The translations under genes were made by a program, and so were the position numbers. Source: Eutreptiella sp. 'Long Island Sound 2002' (Eukaryota > Euglenozoa > Euglenophyceae > Eutreptiales > Eutreptiaceae). From it: DNA of 64,000 nt. The stretch covers positions 56,641,355-56,705,354 of the forward strand of contig OZ038384.1 in the NCBI GenBank assembly GCA_964036045.1, written 5' to 3'. This document shows, one piece after another, positions 1-12,882 of the stretch. Numbering within the stretch: position 1 is the stretch's first letter; every line of letters starts with the position of its first letter. The notes under the pieces were generated by a model, which made no database searches, was not told the origin of the DNA, and saw nothing but the letters and a program-made list of their open reading frames with translations.

Positions 1-3000
1 TGGGTACATGCATGAGGTATGGCGGGGCTTTGGTACATGCATGAGGTATGGCGGGGCCTTGGTACATGAATAAGGTCTGGCGGGGCTTCGGTATATGCAT
101 GAGGTATGGCGGGGCTTTGGTACATGCATGAGGTATGGCGGGGCCTTGGTACATGCATGAGGGATGGCGGGGCCTTGGTACATGCATGAGGGATGGCGGG
201 GCTTTGGTACATGCATGAGGTATGGCCGGGCTTCGGTACATGCATGAGGTATGGCGGGGCTTTGGTACATGCATGAGGTATGGCGGGGCTTCGGTACATG
301 CATGAGGTATGGCGGGGCTTTGGTACATGCATGAGGGATGGCGGGGCTTTGGTACATGCATCAGGTATGGCCGGGCTTCGGTACATGCATGAGGTACGGC
401 GGGGCTTTGGTACATGCATGAGGTATGGCGGAGCTTCGGTACATGCATGAGGTATGGCGGGGTTTTGGTACATGCATGAGGGATGGCGGGGCCTTGGTAC
501 ATGAATGAGGTCTGGCGGGCCTTCCGTACATGCATGAGGTATGGCGGGGCTTTGGTACATGCATGAGGTATGGCGGGGCTTCGGTACATGCATGAGGTAT
601 GGCGGGGCTTTGGTACATGCATGAGGTAATGCGGGGCTTTGGTAAATGCATGAGGGAAGGCGGGGCTTTGGTACATGCATGAGGTATGGCGGGGCTTCGG
701 TGCATGCATGAGGTATGGCGGGGCCTTGGTACATGCATGAGGTATGGAGGGGCTTTGGTACATGCATGAGGTATGGCGGGGCCATGGTACATGCATGAGG
801 TATGGCGGGGCCTTGGTACATGCATGAGGGATGGCGGGGCTTTGGTACATGCATGAGGTATGGCGGGGCATTGGTACATGCATGAGGTATGGCGGGGCTT
901 TGCCACATGCATGAGGTATTGTGGGGCTTCGGTACATGCATGAGGTATGGCGGGGCTTCGGTGCATGCATGACTTATGGTGGAGCTTCGGTACATGCATG
1001 AGGTATGGCGGGGCTTCGGTACATGCATGACTTATGGCGGGGCTTCGGTATATGCATGAGTTCTGGCGGGGCTTTGGTACATGCATGAGGTATGGCGGGG
1101 CTTTGGTACATGCATGAGGGATGGCGAGGCCTTGGTACATGCATGAGGTATGGCGGGGCTTCGGTACAGGCATGAGGTATGGCGGGGCTTCGGTACATGC
1201 ATGACTTATGGTGGGGCTTCGGTACATGCATGAGGTATGGCGGGGCTTTGGTACATGCATGAGGTATGGCGGGGCTTTGGTACATGCATGAGGGATGGCG
1301 AGGCCTTGGCACATGCATGAGCTATGGCGGGGCTTTGGTACATGCATGAGGTATGGCGGTGCATTGGTACATTCATGAGGGACGGCGGGGCCTTGGTACA
1401 TGCATGAGGTATGGCGGGGCTTTGGTACATGCATGAGGTATGGCGGGGCTTTGGTACATGCATGAGGTATGGAGGGGCTTCGGTACATGCATCAGGGATG
1501 GCGGGGCTTTGGTGCATGCATGAGGGAAGGCGGGGCTTCGGTACATGCATGAGGGATGGCGGGGTTTTGGTACATGCATGAGGTATGGCGGGGCTTTGGT
1601 ACATGCATGAGGTATGGCGGGGCCTTGGTACATGAATGAGGTCTGGCGAGGCTTCGGTACTTGCATGAGGTATGGCGGGGCTTTGGTACGTGCATGAGGT
1701 ATGGCGGGGCCTTGGTACATGCATGAGGGATGGCGGGGCCTTGGTACATGCATGAGGGATGGCGGGGCTTTGGTACATGCATGGGGTATGGCCGGGCTTC
1801 GGTACATGCATGAGGTATGGCGGGCCTTTGGTACATGCATGAGGTATGGCGGGGTTTTGGTACATGCATGAGGTATGGCGGGGCATTGGTACATGCATGA
1901 GGGATTGCGGGGCTTTGGTACATGCATGAGGTATTGCGGGGCCTTGGTACATGCATGAGGTATGGCGGGGCTTTGGTACATGCATGAGGGATGGCGGGGC
2001 CTTGGTACATGCATAAGGGATGGCGGGGCTTTGGTACATGCATGAGGGATGGCGAGGCCTTGGTACATGCATGAGGGATGGCGGGGCTTTGGTACATGCA
2101 TGAGGTATGGCGGGGCATTGGTACATGCATGAGGGAAGGCGGGGCTTTGGTACATGCATGAGGTATGGCGGGGCTTTGGTACATGCATGAGGGATGGCGA
2201 GGCCTTGGTACATGCATGAGGGATGGCGGGGCTTTGGTACATGCATGAGGTATGGCGGGGCATTGGTACATGCATGAGGGAAGGCGGGGCTTTGGTACAT
2301 GCATGAGGTATGGCGGGGCTTTGGTACATGCATGAGGTATGGCGGGGCTTTGGTACATGCATGAGGGATTGCGGGGCTTTGGTACATGCATGAGGTATGG
2401 CGGGGCTTTGGTACATGCATGAGGGATGGCGAGGCCTTGGTACATGCATGAGGTATGGCGGGGCTTTGGTACATGCATGACGGATGGCGGGGCTCTGGTA
2501 CATGCATGAGGTATGGCCGGGCTTCGGTACATGCATGAGGTATGGCGGGGCTTCGGTACATGCATGAGGAATGGCGGGGCTTTGGTACATGCATGAGGTA
2601 TGGCGGGGCTTCGGTACATGCATGAGGTATGGCGGGGCTTTGGTACATCCATGAGGTATGGTGGGGCTTAGGTACATGCATGAGGTATGGCGGGGCTTTG
2701 GTACATGCATGAGGTATGGCGGGGCTTCGGTACATGCATGAGGTATGGCGGGGCCTTGGTACATGCATGAGGTATGGCGGGGCTTTGGTACATGCATGAG
2801 GTATGGCGGGGCTTTGGTACATGCATGAGGTATGGTGGGGCCTTGGTACATGCATGAGGTATGGCGGGGCTTTGGTACATGCATGAGGTATGGCGGGGCA
2901 TTGGTACATGCATGAGGCATGGCGGGGCTTTGGTACATGCATGAGGTATGGCGGGACATTGGTACATGCATGAGGTATTGCGGGGCTTTGGTACATGCTT

Positions 3001-3950
3001 GAGGTATGGCGGGGCCTAGGTACATGCATGAGGTATGGCGGAGCTTCGGTACATGCATGAGGTATGGCGGGGCATTGGTACATGCATGAGGTATGGCGGG
3101 GCATTGGTACATGCATGAGGGACGGCGGAGTCTTGGTACATGCATGAGGTATGGCGGGGCTTTGGTACATGCATGAGGTATCCGCGGGGCTTTGGTACAT
3201 GCATGAGGTATGGCGGGGCATTGGTACATGCATGAGGTATGGCGGGGCTTTGGTACATGCATGAGGTATGGCCGAGGTTTGGTACATGCATGAGGTATGG
3301 CGGGGCTTTGGTACATGCATGAGGTATGGCGGCGCTTCGGTACATGCATGAGGTATGGCGGGGCTTTGGTAGATGCATGAGGTATGGCGGGGCCTTGGTA
3401 CATGCATGAGGTATGGCGGGGCTTCGGTACATGCATGAGGGATGGCGGGGCTTTGGTACATGCATGAGGTAAGGCGGGGCTTCGGTACAGGCATGAGGTA
3501 TGGCGGGGCTTTGGTACATGCATGAGGTATGGCGGGGCTTTGGTACATGCATGAGGTATGGCGGGGCTTTGGTACATGCATGAGGTATCGCGGGGCTTCG
3601 GTACATGCATGAGGTATGGCGGGGCCTTGGTACATGCATGAGGTATGGCGGGGCTTTGGTACATGCATGAGGGAAGGCGGGGCTTTGGTACATGCATGAG
3701 GTATGGCGGGGCCTTGGTACATGCATGAGGGATGGCGGGGCTTTGGTACATGCATGAGGGATGGCGGGGCATTGGTACATGCATGAGGTATGGCGGGGCC
3801 TTGGTACATGCATGAGGTATGGCGGGGCTTTGGTACATGCATGAGGTATGGCGGGGCTTTGGTACATGCATGAGGTATGGCGGGGCATTGGTACATATAT
3901 GAGGTATGGTGGGGCTTTGGTACATGCATGAGGTATGGCGGGGCTTCGGT
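1..3950. repeat. Domain A: mixed 29-bp units, little higher-order order
   Basis: This stretch holds interspersed variants: TTT, CTT, TTC and ATT endings, GAGGGATGG and GAGGGAAGG middles, and several GACTTATGG units near 970, 1,030 and 1,205. A marked unit (catgaat followed by a GGTCTGG middle) recurs at 61, 496 and 1,627, spacings of 435 bp (15 units) and 1,131 bp (39 units). The flanking units match only partly, so any block duplication here looks old. The cassettes that mark later domains are absent. Confidence 0.75.
3164..3193. repeat. 30-bp variant unit (+1)
   Basis: The middle reads GGTATCCGCGGGGC in place of GGTATGGCGGGGC, which adds one base and creates a CCGCGG (SacII) palindrome. 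I saw no second copy of it. Confidence 0.9.
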
Positions 3951-4556
3951 ACATTCATTAGGTATTACGGGGCTGTGGTACATATATGAGGTGTGGCAGG
4001 GCATTGGTACATGCATGAGCTATGGCGGGATCTTCGCACATGCATAGGGTATGGCGGGGCATTGCTACATGCATGAGGTATGGCGGGGCTTTGGTACATG
4101 CATGAGGTATGGCGGGGCATTGGTACATGAATGAGGTGTGGCAGGGCATTGGTACATGCATGAGCTATGGCGGGATCTTCGCACATGCATAGGGTATGGC
4201 GGGGCATTGGTGCATGCATGAGGTATGGCGGGGCTTTGGTACATGCATGAGGTATGGCGGGGCATTGGTACATGCATGAGGTATGGCGGGGCATTGGTAC
4301 ATGCATGAGGTATGGCGGGGCTTTGGTACATGAATGAGGTGTGGCAGGGCATTGGTACATGCATGAGCTATGGCGGGATCTTCGCACATGCATAGGGTAT
4401 GGCGGGGCATTGGTACATGCATGAGGTATGGCGGGGCGTTGGTACATGCATGAGGTATGGCGGGGCTTTGGTACATGCATGAGGTATGGCGGGGCATTGG
4501 TACATGCATGAGGTATGGCGGGGCTTCGGTACATGCATGAGGTATGGCGGGGCTTT

Positions 4557-4581
4557 GGTACATGAGGTATGGCGGTGCTTT
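4557..4581. repeat. 25-bp variant unit (-4), first copy
   Basis: The unit lacks four bases of the CATGCATG core and reads GGTACATGAGGTATGG. It is followed by a unit with GGTACAGTCATG. The same pair recurs at 7826, so the deletion was copied by a block duplication and did not arise twice. Confidence 0.92.
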
Positions 4582-5306
4582 GGTACAGTCATGAGGTATG
4601 GCGGGGCCATGGTACATGCATGAGGTATGGCGGGGCTTTGGTACATGCATGAGGGATGGCGGGGCCTTGGTACATGCATGAGGGATGGCGGGGCTTTGGT
4701 ACATGCATGATGTATGGCGGGGCTTCGGTACATGCATGAGGTATGGCGGGGCTTTGGTACATGCATGAGGTATGGCAGGGCTTCGGTACATGCATGAGGT
4801 ATGGCGGGGCATTGGTACATGCATGAGGTATGGCGGGGCTTTGGTACATGCATGAGGGATGGCGGGGCTTTGGTACATGCATGAGGTATGACGGGGCTTC
4901 GGTACATGCATGAGGGATGGCGGGGCTTTGGTACATGCATCAGGGACGGCGGGGCTTCGGTACATACATGAGCGATGGCGGGGCTTTGGTACATGAATGA
5001 GGTATGGCGGGGCTTCGGTACATACATGAGGGATGGCGGGGCTTTGGTACATGCATGACGTATGGCGGGGCTCCGGTACATGCATGAGGTATGGCGGGGC
5101 TTTGGTACATGAATGAGGTATGGCGGGGCTTCGGTACATACATGAGGGATGGCGGGGCTTTGGTACATGAATGAGGTATGGCGGGGCTTTGGTACATGCA
5201 TGAGGGACGGCGGGGCTTTGGTACATGCATGAGGTATGGCGGGGCTTTAGTGCGTGCATGAGGTGTGGCGGGGCTTCAGTACATGCATGAGGTATGGCGG
5301 GGCTTC

Positions 5307-5334
5307 GGTACATGCATGAGGTGTGGCGGGGCCT
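5307..5334. repeat. 28-bp variant unit (-1)
   Basis: The junction CCTGCCACG replaces CCTTGGTACATG, losing one base. The duplicate lies at 6697, 1,390 bp on. Confidence 0.88.
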
Positions 5335-5798
5335 GCCACGTGTATGAGGGATGGTGGGGCTTTGGTACATGCATGAGGGATGGCGGGGCATTGGTACATG
5401 CATGAGGTATGGCAGGGCATTGGTACATTAATGAGGTGTGGCGGGGCTTTGGTACATGCATGAGGTATGGCGGGGCTTAGGTACATGCATGAGGTATGGC
5501 GGGGCATTGGTACATATATGAGGTATGGTGGGGCTTTGGTACATGCATGAGGTATGGCGGGGCTTCGGTACATTCATTAGGTATTACGGGGCTGTGGTAC
5601 ATATGTGAGGTATGGCGGGGCATTGGTACATGAATGAGGTGTGGCAGGGCATTGGTACATGCATGAGCTATGGCGGGATCTTCGCACATGCATAGGGTAT
5701 GGCGGGGCATTGGTACATGCATGAGGTATGGCGGGGCTTTGGTACATGCATGAGGTATGGCGGGGCATTGGTACATGAATGAGGTGTGGCAGGGCATT

Positions 5799-5826
5799 GG
5801 TACATGCATGAGCTATGGCGGGATCA
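5799..5826. repeat. 28-bp variant unit (-1) in GATC cassette
   Basis: GATCATGCAC replaces GATCTTCGCAC, one base shorter. The duplicate lies at 7189. Confidence 0.88.
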
Positions 5827-6696
5827 TGCACATGCATAGGGTATGGCGGGGCATTGGTACATGCATGAGGTATGGCGGGGCTTTGGTACATGCATGAGGT
5901 ATGGCGGGGCATTGGTACATGCATGAGGTATGGCGGGGCGTTGGTACATGCATGAGGTATTACGGGGCTTCGGTACATGCATGAGGTATGGCGGGGCATT
6001 GGTACATGCATGAGGTATGGCGGGGCATTGGTACATGCATGAGGTATGGCGGGGCATTGGTACATGCATGAGGTATGGCGGGGCTTTGGTACATGCATGA
6101 GCTATGGCGGGATCTTCGCACATGCATAGGGTATGGCGGGGCATTGGTACATGCATGAGGTATGGCGGGGCGTTGGTACATGCATGAGGTATGGCGGGGC
6201 TTTGGTACATGCATGAGGTATGGCGGGGCATTGGTACATGCATGAGGTATGGCGGGGCTTCGGTACATACATGAGGGATGGCGGGGCTTTGGTACATGCA
6301 TGACGTATGGCGGGGCTCCGGTACATGCATGAGGTATGGCGGGGCTTTGGTACATGAATGAGGTATGGCGGGGCTTCGGTACATACATGAGGGATGGCGG
6401 GGCTTTGGTACATGAATGAGGTATGGCAGGGCTTCGGTACATACATGAGGGATGGCGGGGCTTTGGTACATTCATGAGGTATGGCGGGGCATTGGTACAT
6501 GCATGAGGTATGGCGGGGCTTCGGTACATGCATGAGGTATGGCGGGGCTTCGGTACATGCATGAGGTATGGCGGGGCTTTGGTACATGCATGAGGGACGG
6601 CGGGGCTTTGGTACATGCATGAGGTATGGCGGGGCTTTAGTGCGTGCATGAGGTGTGGCGGGGCTTCAGTACATGCATGAGGTATGGCGGGGCTTC

Positions 6697-6724
6697 GGTA
6701 CATGCATGAGGTGTGGCGGGGCCT
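6697..6724. repeat. 28-bp variant unit (-1), duplicate of 5307
   Basis: Same CCTGCCAC junction as at 5307; the following bases are ACATG here and ACGTG there, so the two copies have since diverged. Confidence 0.88.
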
Positions 6725-7188
6725 GCCACATGCATGAGGGATGGTGGGGCTTTGGTACATGCATGAGGGATGGCGGGGCATTGGTACATGCATGAGGTAT
6801 GGCAGGGCATTGGTACATGAATGAGGTGTGGCGGGGCTTTGGTACATGCATGAGGTATGGCGGGGCTTAGGTACATGCATGAGGTATGGCGGGGCATTGG
6901 TACATATATGAGGTATGGTGGGGCTTTGGTACATGCATGAGGTATGGCGGGGCTTCGGTACATTCATTAGGTATTACGGGGCTGTGGTACATATGTGAGG
7001 TATGGCGGGGCATTGGTACATGAATGAGGTGTGGCAGGGCATTGGTACATGCATGAGCTATGGCGGGATCTTCGCACATGCATAGGGTATGGCGGGGCAT
7101 TGGTACATGCATGAGGTATGGCGGGGCTTTGGTACATGCATGAGGTATGGCGGGGCATTGGTGCATGAATGAGGTGTGGCAGGGCATT

Positions 7189-7216
7189 GGTACATGCATG
7201 AGCTATGGCGGGATCA
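7189..7216. repeat. 28-bp variant unit (-1), duplicate of 5799
   Basis: GATCATGCAC form of the cassette, 1,390 bp after its partner. Confidence 0.88.
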
Positions 7217-7825
7217 TGCACATGCATAGGGTATGGCGGGGCATTGGTACATGCATGAGGTATGGCGGGGCTTTGGTACATGCATGAGGTATGGCGGGGC
7301 ATTGGTACATGCATGATGTATGGCGGGGCGTTGGTACATGCATGAGGTATTACGGGGCTTCGGTACATGCATGAGGTATGGCGGGGCATTGGTACATGCA
7401 TGAGGTATGGCGGGGCATTGGTACATGCATGAGGTATGGCGGGGCATTGGTACATGCATGAGGTATCGCGGGGCTTTGGTACATGCATGAGCTATGGCGG
7501 GATCTTCGCACATGCATAGGGTATGGCGGGGCATTGGTACATGCATGAGGTATGGCGGGGCGTTGGTACATGCATGAGGTATGGCGGGGCTTTGGTACAT
7601 GCATGAGGTATGGCGGGGCATTGGTACATGCATGAGGTATGGCGGGGCTTCGGTACATGCATGAGGGATGGCGGGGCATTGGTACATGCATGAGGTATGG
7701 CGGGGCATTGGTACATGCATGAGGGATGGCGGGGCCTTGGTACATGCACGACGTCTGGCGGGGTTTCGGTACATGCATGAGGTATGGCGGGGCTTCGGTA
7801 CATGCATGAGGCATGGCGGGGCTTT

Positions 7826-7850
7826 GGTACATGAGGTATGGCGGTGCTTT
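7826..7850. repeat. 25-bp variant unit (-4), second copy
   Basis: Identical deletion to the unit at 4557, again followed by GGTACAGTCATG. The offset of 3,269 bp equals 113 units minus the 8 bp lost in the odd units between them. Confidence 0.92.
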
Positions 7851-8399
7851 GGTACAGTCATGAGGTATGGCGGGGCCTTGGTACATGCATGAGGGAAGGC
7901 GGGGCTTTGGTACATGCATGAGGGATGGCGGGGCCTTGGTACATACATGAGGGATGGCCCGGCTTTGGTACATGCATGAGGTATGGCGGGGCTTCGGTAC
8001 ATGCATGAGGGATGGCAGGGCTTCGGTACATGCATGAGTTATGGCGGGGCCTTGGTACATGCATGAGGTATGGCGGGGCTTTGGTACATGCATGAGGGAT
8101 GGCGGGGCTTTGGTACATGCATGAGGTATGGCGGGGCTTCGGTACATGCATGAGGGATGGCGGGGCTTTGGTGCATGCATGAGGGATGGCGGGGCTTCGG
8201 TACATGCATGAGGTATGGCGGGGCTTCGGTACATGCATGAGGTATGGCAGGGCTTCGGTACATGCATGAGGTATGGCGGGGCCTTGGTACATGCATGAGG
8301 TATGGCGGGGCTTTGGTACATGCATGAGGGATGGCGGGGCTTTGGTACATGCATGAGGTATGGCGGGGCTTCGGTACATGCATGAGGGATGGCGGGGCT

Positions 8400-11300
8400 T
8401 TGGTACATGCATGAGGGACGGCGGGGCTTCGGTACATACATGAGGGATGGCGGGGCTCTGGTACATGAATGAGGTATGGCGGGGCTTCGGTACATACATG
8501 AGTTATGGCGGCGCTTTGGTACACGCATGAGGTATGGCGGGGCTCCGGTACATGCATGAGGTATGGCGGGGCTTTGGTACATGAATGAGGTATGGCGGGG
8601 CTTCGGTACATACATGAGGGATGGCGGGGCTTTGGTACATGAATGAGGTATGGCGGGGCTTCGGTACATACATGAGGGATGGCGGGGCTTTGGTACATTC
8701 ATGAGGTATGGCGGGGCATTGGTACATGCATGAGGTATGGCGGGGCTTCGGTACATGCATGAGGTATGGCGGGGCATTGGTACATGCATGAGGTATAGCG
8801 GGGCTTCGGTACATGCATGAGGTATGGCGGGCCTTTGGTACATGCATGAGGTATGGCGGGGCATTGGTACATGCATGAGGTATGGCGGGGCCTTGGTACA
8901 TGCATGAGGGAAGGCGGGGCTTTGGTACATGAATGAGGTGTGGCAGGGCATTGGTACATGCACGAACTATGGCGGGATCTTCGCACATACATAGGGTATG
9001 GCGGGGCATTGGTACATGCAGGAGGTATGGCGGGGCTTTGGTACATGCATGAGGTATGGCGGGGCATTGGTACATGCATGAGGTATAGCGGGGCTTCGGT
9101 ACATGCATGAGGTATGGCGGGCCTTTGGTACATGCATGAGGTATGGCGGGGCATTGGTACATGCATGAGGTATGGCGGGGCCTTGGTACATGCATGAGGG
9201 AAGGCGGGGCTTTGGTACATGCATGAGGTATGGCGGGGCCTTGGTACATGCATGAGGTCTGGCGGGGCTTCGGTACATGCATGAGGGATGGCGGGGCTTC
9301 GGTACATGCATGAGGTATGGCGGGGCTTTGGTACATGCATGAGGTATGGCGGTGCTTCGGTACATGCATGAGGTATGGCGGGTTCTTGGTACATTCATGA
9401 GGTATGGCGGGGCATTGGTACATGCATGAGGTATGGCGGGGTATTGGTACATGCATGAGGTATGGCGGGGTATTGGTACATGCATGAGGTATGGCGGGGC
9501 TTCGGTACATGCATGAGGTATGGCGGGGCTTCGGTACATGCATGAGGTATGGCGGGGCCTTGGTACATGCATGAGGTATGGCGGGGCTTTGGTACATGCA
9601 TGAGGGATGGCGGGGCCTTGGTACATGCATGGGGGATGGCGGGGCTTTGGTACATGCATGAGGTATGGCGGGGCTTTGGTACATGCATGAGGTATGGCGG
9701 GGCTTTGGTACATGCTTGAGGGATGGCGGGGCCTTGGTACATGCATGAGGGATGGCGGGGCTTTGGTACATGCATGAGGGATGGCGGGGCTTTGGTACAT
9801 GCATGAGGTATGGCGGGGCTTCGGTACATGCATGAGGTATGGCGGGGCTTCGTTACATGCATGAGGTATGGCGGGGCCTTGGTAGATGCATGAGGTATGG
9901 CGGGGCTTTGGTACATGCATGAGGGATGGCGGGGCCTTGGTACATGCATGTGGGATGGCGGGGCTTTGGTACATGCATGAGGTATGGCGGGGCTTTGGTA
10001 CACGCATGAGGTATGGCCGGGCTTTGGTACATGAATGAGGTATGGCGGGGCTTCGGTACATGCATGAGGGATGGCGGGGCTTTGGTGCATGCATGAGGTA
10101 TGGCGGGGCATTGGTACATGCATGAGGTATGGCGGGGCTTCGGTACATGCATGAGGTATGGCGGGGCTTTGGTACATGCATGAGGTATCGCGGGGCCTCG
10201 GTACATGCAGGAGGGATGGCGGGGCTTTGGTACATGCATGAGGGACGGCGGGGCTTTGGTACATGCATGAGGTATGGCGGGGCTTTGGTACATGCATGAG
10301 GTATGGCGGGGCTTTGGTACATGAATGAGGTGTGGCAGGGCATTGGTACATGCATGAGCTATGGCGGGATCTTCGCACATACATAGGGTATGGCGGGGCA
10401 TTGGTACATGCACGAGGTATGGCGGGGCTTTGGTACATGCATGAGGTATGGCGGGGCATTGGTACATGCATGAGGTATAGCGGGGCTTCGGTACATGCAT
10501 GAGGTATGGCGGGCCTTTGGTACATGCATGAGGTATGGCGGGGCATTGGTACATGCATGAGGTATGGCGGGGCCTTGGTACATGCATGAGGGAAGGCGGG
10601 GCTTCGGTACATGCATGAGGTATGGCGGGGCTTCGGTACATGCATGAGGTATGGCGGGGCTTTGGTACATGCATGAGGTATGGCGGTGCTTTGGTACATG
10701 CATGAGGTATGGCGGGGCTTTGGTACATGCATGAGGTATGGCGGGGCTTTGGTACATGCATGAGGGATGGCGGGGCCTTGGTACATGCATGAGGGATGGC
10801 GGGTCTTTGGTACATGCATGAGGTATGGCGGGGCATTGGTACATGCATGAGGTATGGCGGGGCTTCGGTACATGCATGAGGTATGGCGGGGCTTCGGTAC
10901 ATGCATGAGGTGTGGCGGGGCTTTGGTACATGCATGAGGGACGGCGGGGCTTTGGTACATGCATGAGGTATGGCGGGGCTTTAGTGCGTGCATGAGGTGC
11001 GGCGGGGCCTCAACTACATGCATGAGGTATGGCGGCGCTTCGGTACATGCATGAGGTGTGGCGGGGCTTCGACACATGCATGAGGGATGGCGGGGCATTG
11101 GTACATGCATGAGGTATGGCGGGGCATTGGTACATGCATGAGGTATGGCGGGGCATTGGTACATGAATGAGGTGTGGCAGGGCATTGGTACATGCACGAG
11201 CTATGGCGGGATCTTCGCACATACATAGGGTATGGCGGGGCATTGGTACATGCATGAAGTATGGCGGGGCTTTGGTACATGCATGAGGTATGGCGGCGCA

Positions 11301-11809
11301 TTGTTACATGCATGAGGTATAGCGGGGCTTCGGTACATGCATGAGGTAAGGCGGGGCTTCGGTACATGCATGAGGTATGGCGGGCCTTTGGTACATGCAT
11401 GAGGTATGGCGGGGCATTGGTACATGCATGAGGTATGGCGGGGCCTTGGTACATGCATGAGGGAAGGCGGGGCTTTGGTACATGCATGACGTATGGCGGG
11501 GCCTTGGTACATGCATGAGGTCTGGCGGGGCTTCGGTACATGCATGAGGTATGGCGGGGCTTCGGTACATGCATGAGGTATGGGGGGGCTTTGGTACATG
11601 CATGAGGTATGGCGGTGCTTTGGTACATGCATGAGGTATGGCGGGGCTTTGGTACATGCATGAGGGATGGCGGGGCCTTGGTACATGCATGAGGTATGGC
11701 GGGGCTTTGGTACATGCATGAGGTATGGCGCGGTATTGGTACATGCATGAGGTATGGCGGGGCTTCGGTACATGCATGAGGTATGGCGGGGCTTCGGTAC
11801 ATGCATGAG
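8400..11809. repeat. 117-unit higher-order block, copy 1 (3,394 bp)
   Basis: From about 8,400 the unit order repeats 3,394 bp downstream (117 units plus the one extra base at 10983), starting with a GAGGGACGG unit at 8,417 that pairs with 11,811. From 8,976 onward a second offset of 3,655 bp also applies, because copy 2 has nine extra units. Shared rare variants include the CACGAACTATGG unit, TGCAGGAGG, GGTAGATGC (9881 and 13536), CATGTGGGATGG and the 30-bp unit. Confidence 0.92.
10983..11012. repeat. 30-bp variant unit (+1)
   Basis: An AGTGCGTGC unit whose end reads CCTCAACTACATG, one base longer than usual. The duplicate is at 14638. Confidence 0.88.
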
Positions 11810-12360
11810 GGACGGCGGGGCTTCGGTACATACATGAGGGATGGCGGGGCTCTGGTACATGAATGAGGTATGGCGGGGCTTCGGTACATACATGAGTTAT
11901 GGCGGCGCTTTGGTACATGCATGAGGTATGGCGGGGCTCCGGTACATGCATGAGGTATGGCGGGGCTTTGGTACATGAATGAGGTATGGCGGGGCTTCGG
12001 TACATACATGAGGGATGGCGGGGCTTTGGTACATGAATGAGGTATGGCGGGGCTTCGGTACATACATGAGGGATGGCGGGGCTTTGGTACATTCATGAGG
12101 TATGGCGGGGCATTGGTACATGCATGAGGTATGGCGGGGCTTCGGTACATGCATGAGGTATGGCGGGGCATTGGTACATGCATGAGGTATAGCGGGGCTT
12201 CGGTACATGCATGAGGTATGGCGGGCCTTTGGTACATGCATGAGGTATGGCGGGGCATTGGTACATGCATGAGGTATGGCGGGGCCTTGGTACATGCATG
12301 AGGGAAGGCGGGGCTTTGGTACATGAATGAGGTGTGGCAGGGCATTGGTACATGCACGAA

Positions 12361-12882
12361 CTATGGCGGGATCTTCGCACATACATAGGGTATGGCGGGG
12401 CATTGGTACATGCAGGAGGTATGGCGGGGCTTTGGTACATGCATGAGGTATGGCGGGGCATTGGTACATGCATGAGGTATAGCGGGGCTTCGGTACATGC
12501 ATGAGGTATGGCGGGCCTTTGGTACATGCATGAGGTATGGCGGGGCATTGGTACATGCATGAGGTATGGCGGGGCTTTGGTACATGAATGAGGTGTGGCA
12601 GGGCATTGGTACATGCACGATCTATGGCGGGATCTTCGCACATACATAGGGTATGGCGGGGCATTGGTACATGCATGAGGTATGGCGGGGCTTTGGTACA
12701 TGCATGAGGTATGGCGGGGCATTGGTACATGCATGAGGTATAGCGGGGCTTCGGTACATGCATGAGGTATGGCGGGCCTTTGGTACATGCATGAGGTATG
12801 GCGGGGCATTGGTACATGCATGAGGTATGGCGGGGCCTTGGTACATGCATGAGGGAAGGCGGGGCTTTGGTACATGCATGAG
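12361..12882. repeat. 9-unit (261-bp) local tandem duplication inside copy 2
   Basis: Nine units beginning with the GATCTTCGCAC cassette at 12370 are repeated from 12631, a spacing of exactly 261 bp. Copy 1 of the larger block has only one such run (8976), so this expansion came after the 3.4-kb duplication, or copy 1 lost one. Confidence 0.85.

Larger units (their letters stand above)
5175..6564. repeat. 48-unit higher-order block, copy 1 (1,390 bp)
   Basis: Unit order matches the next block at an offset of 1,390 bp, which is 48 units minus the two 28-bp units it contains (5307, 5799). Diagnostic variants shared at that offset include the AGTGCGTGC unit (5249 and 6639), the CATTCATTAGG unit near 5573 and 6963, and three GATC cassettes. 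Matching is clear to about 6,270 in this copy; the last 300 bp were not matched in copy 2. Confidence 0.88.
6565..7660. repeat. 48-unit higher-order block, copy 2 (partial)
   Basis: Second copy of the 1,390-bp block, matching copy 1 unit by unit to about 7,660 with scattered substitutions, such as a TAC-to-TGC change near 7,160 and an AGG-to-ATG change near 7,315. After that the unit order departs and runs into a stretch that shares the 25-bp unit with 4.56 kb. Confidence 0.87.

Noticed and set aside
3894-3990. Possible non-repeat island around the CATTCATTAGG / ATTACGGGGCTG units (also near 5,573 and 6,963)
   Set aside because: Base-by-base these are ordinary 29-bp units with several substitutions. 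They keep the register and recur at the 1,390-bp block offset.
7668-7892. Short plus-strand open frames of 66-85 codons (also 24428-24685, 32809-33066, 35535-35792, 42843-43100, 58731-58931)
   Set aside because: The plus strand has one TGA (in CATGAGG) per unit, so each frame normally stops every 87 bp. These frames exist only where that TGA is mutated or its phase is shifted. The pair at 32809 and 35535 is one sequence duplicated at 2,726 bp.
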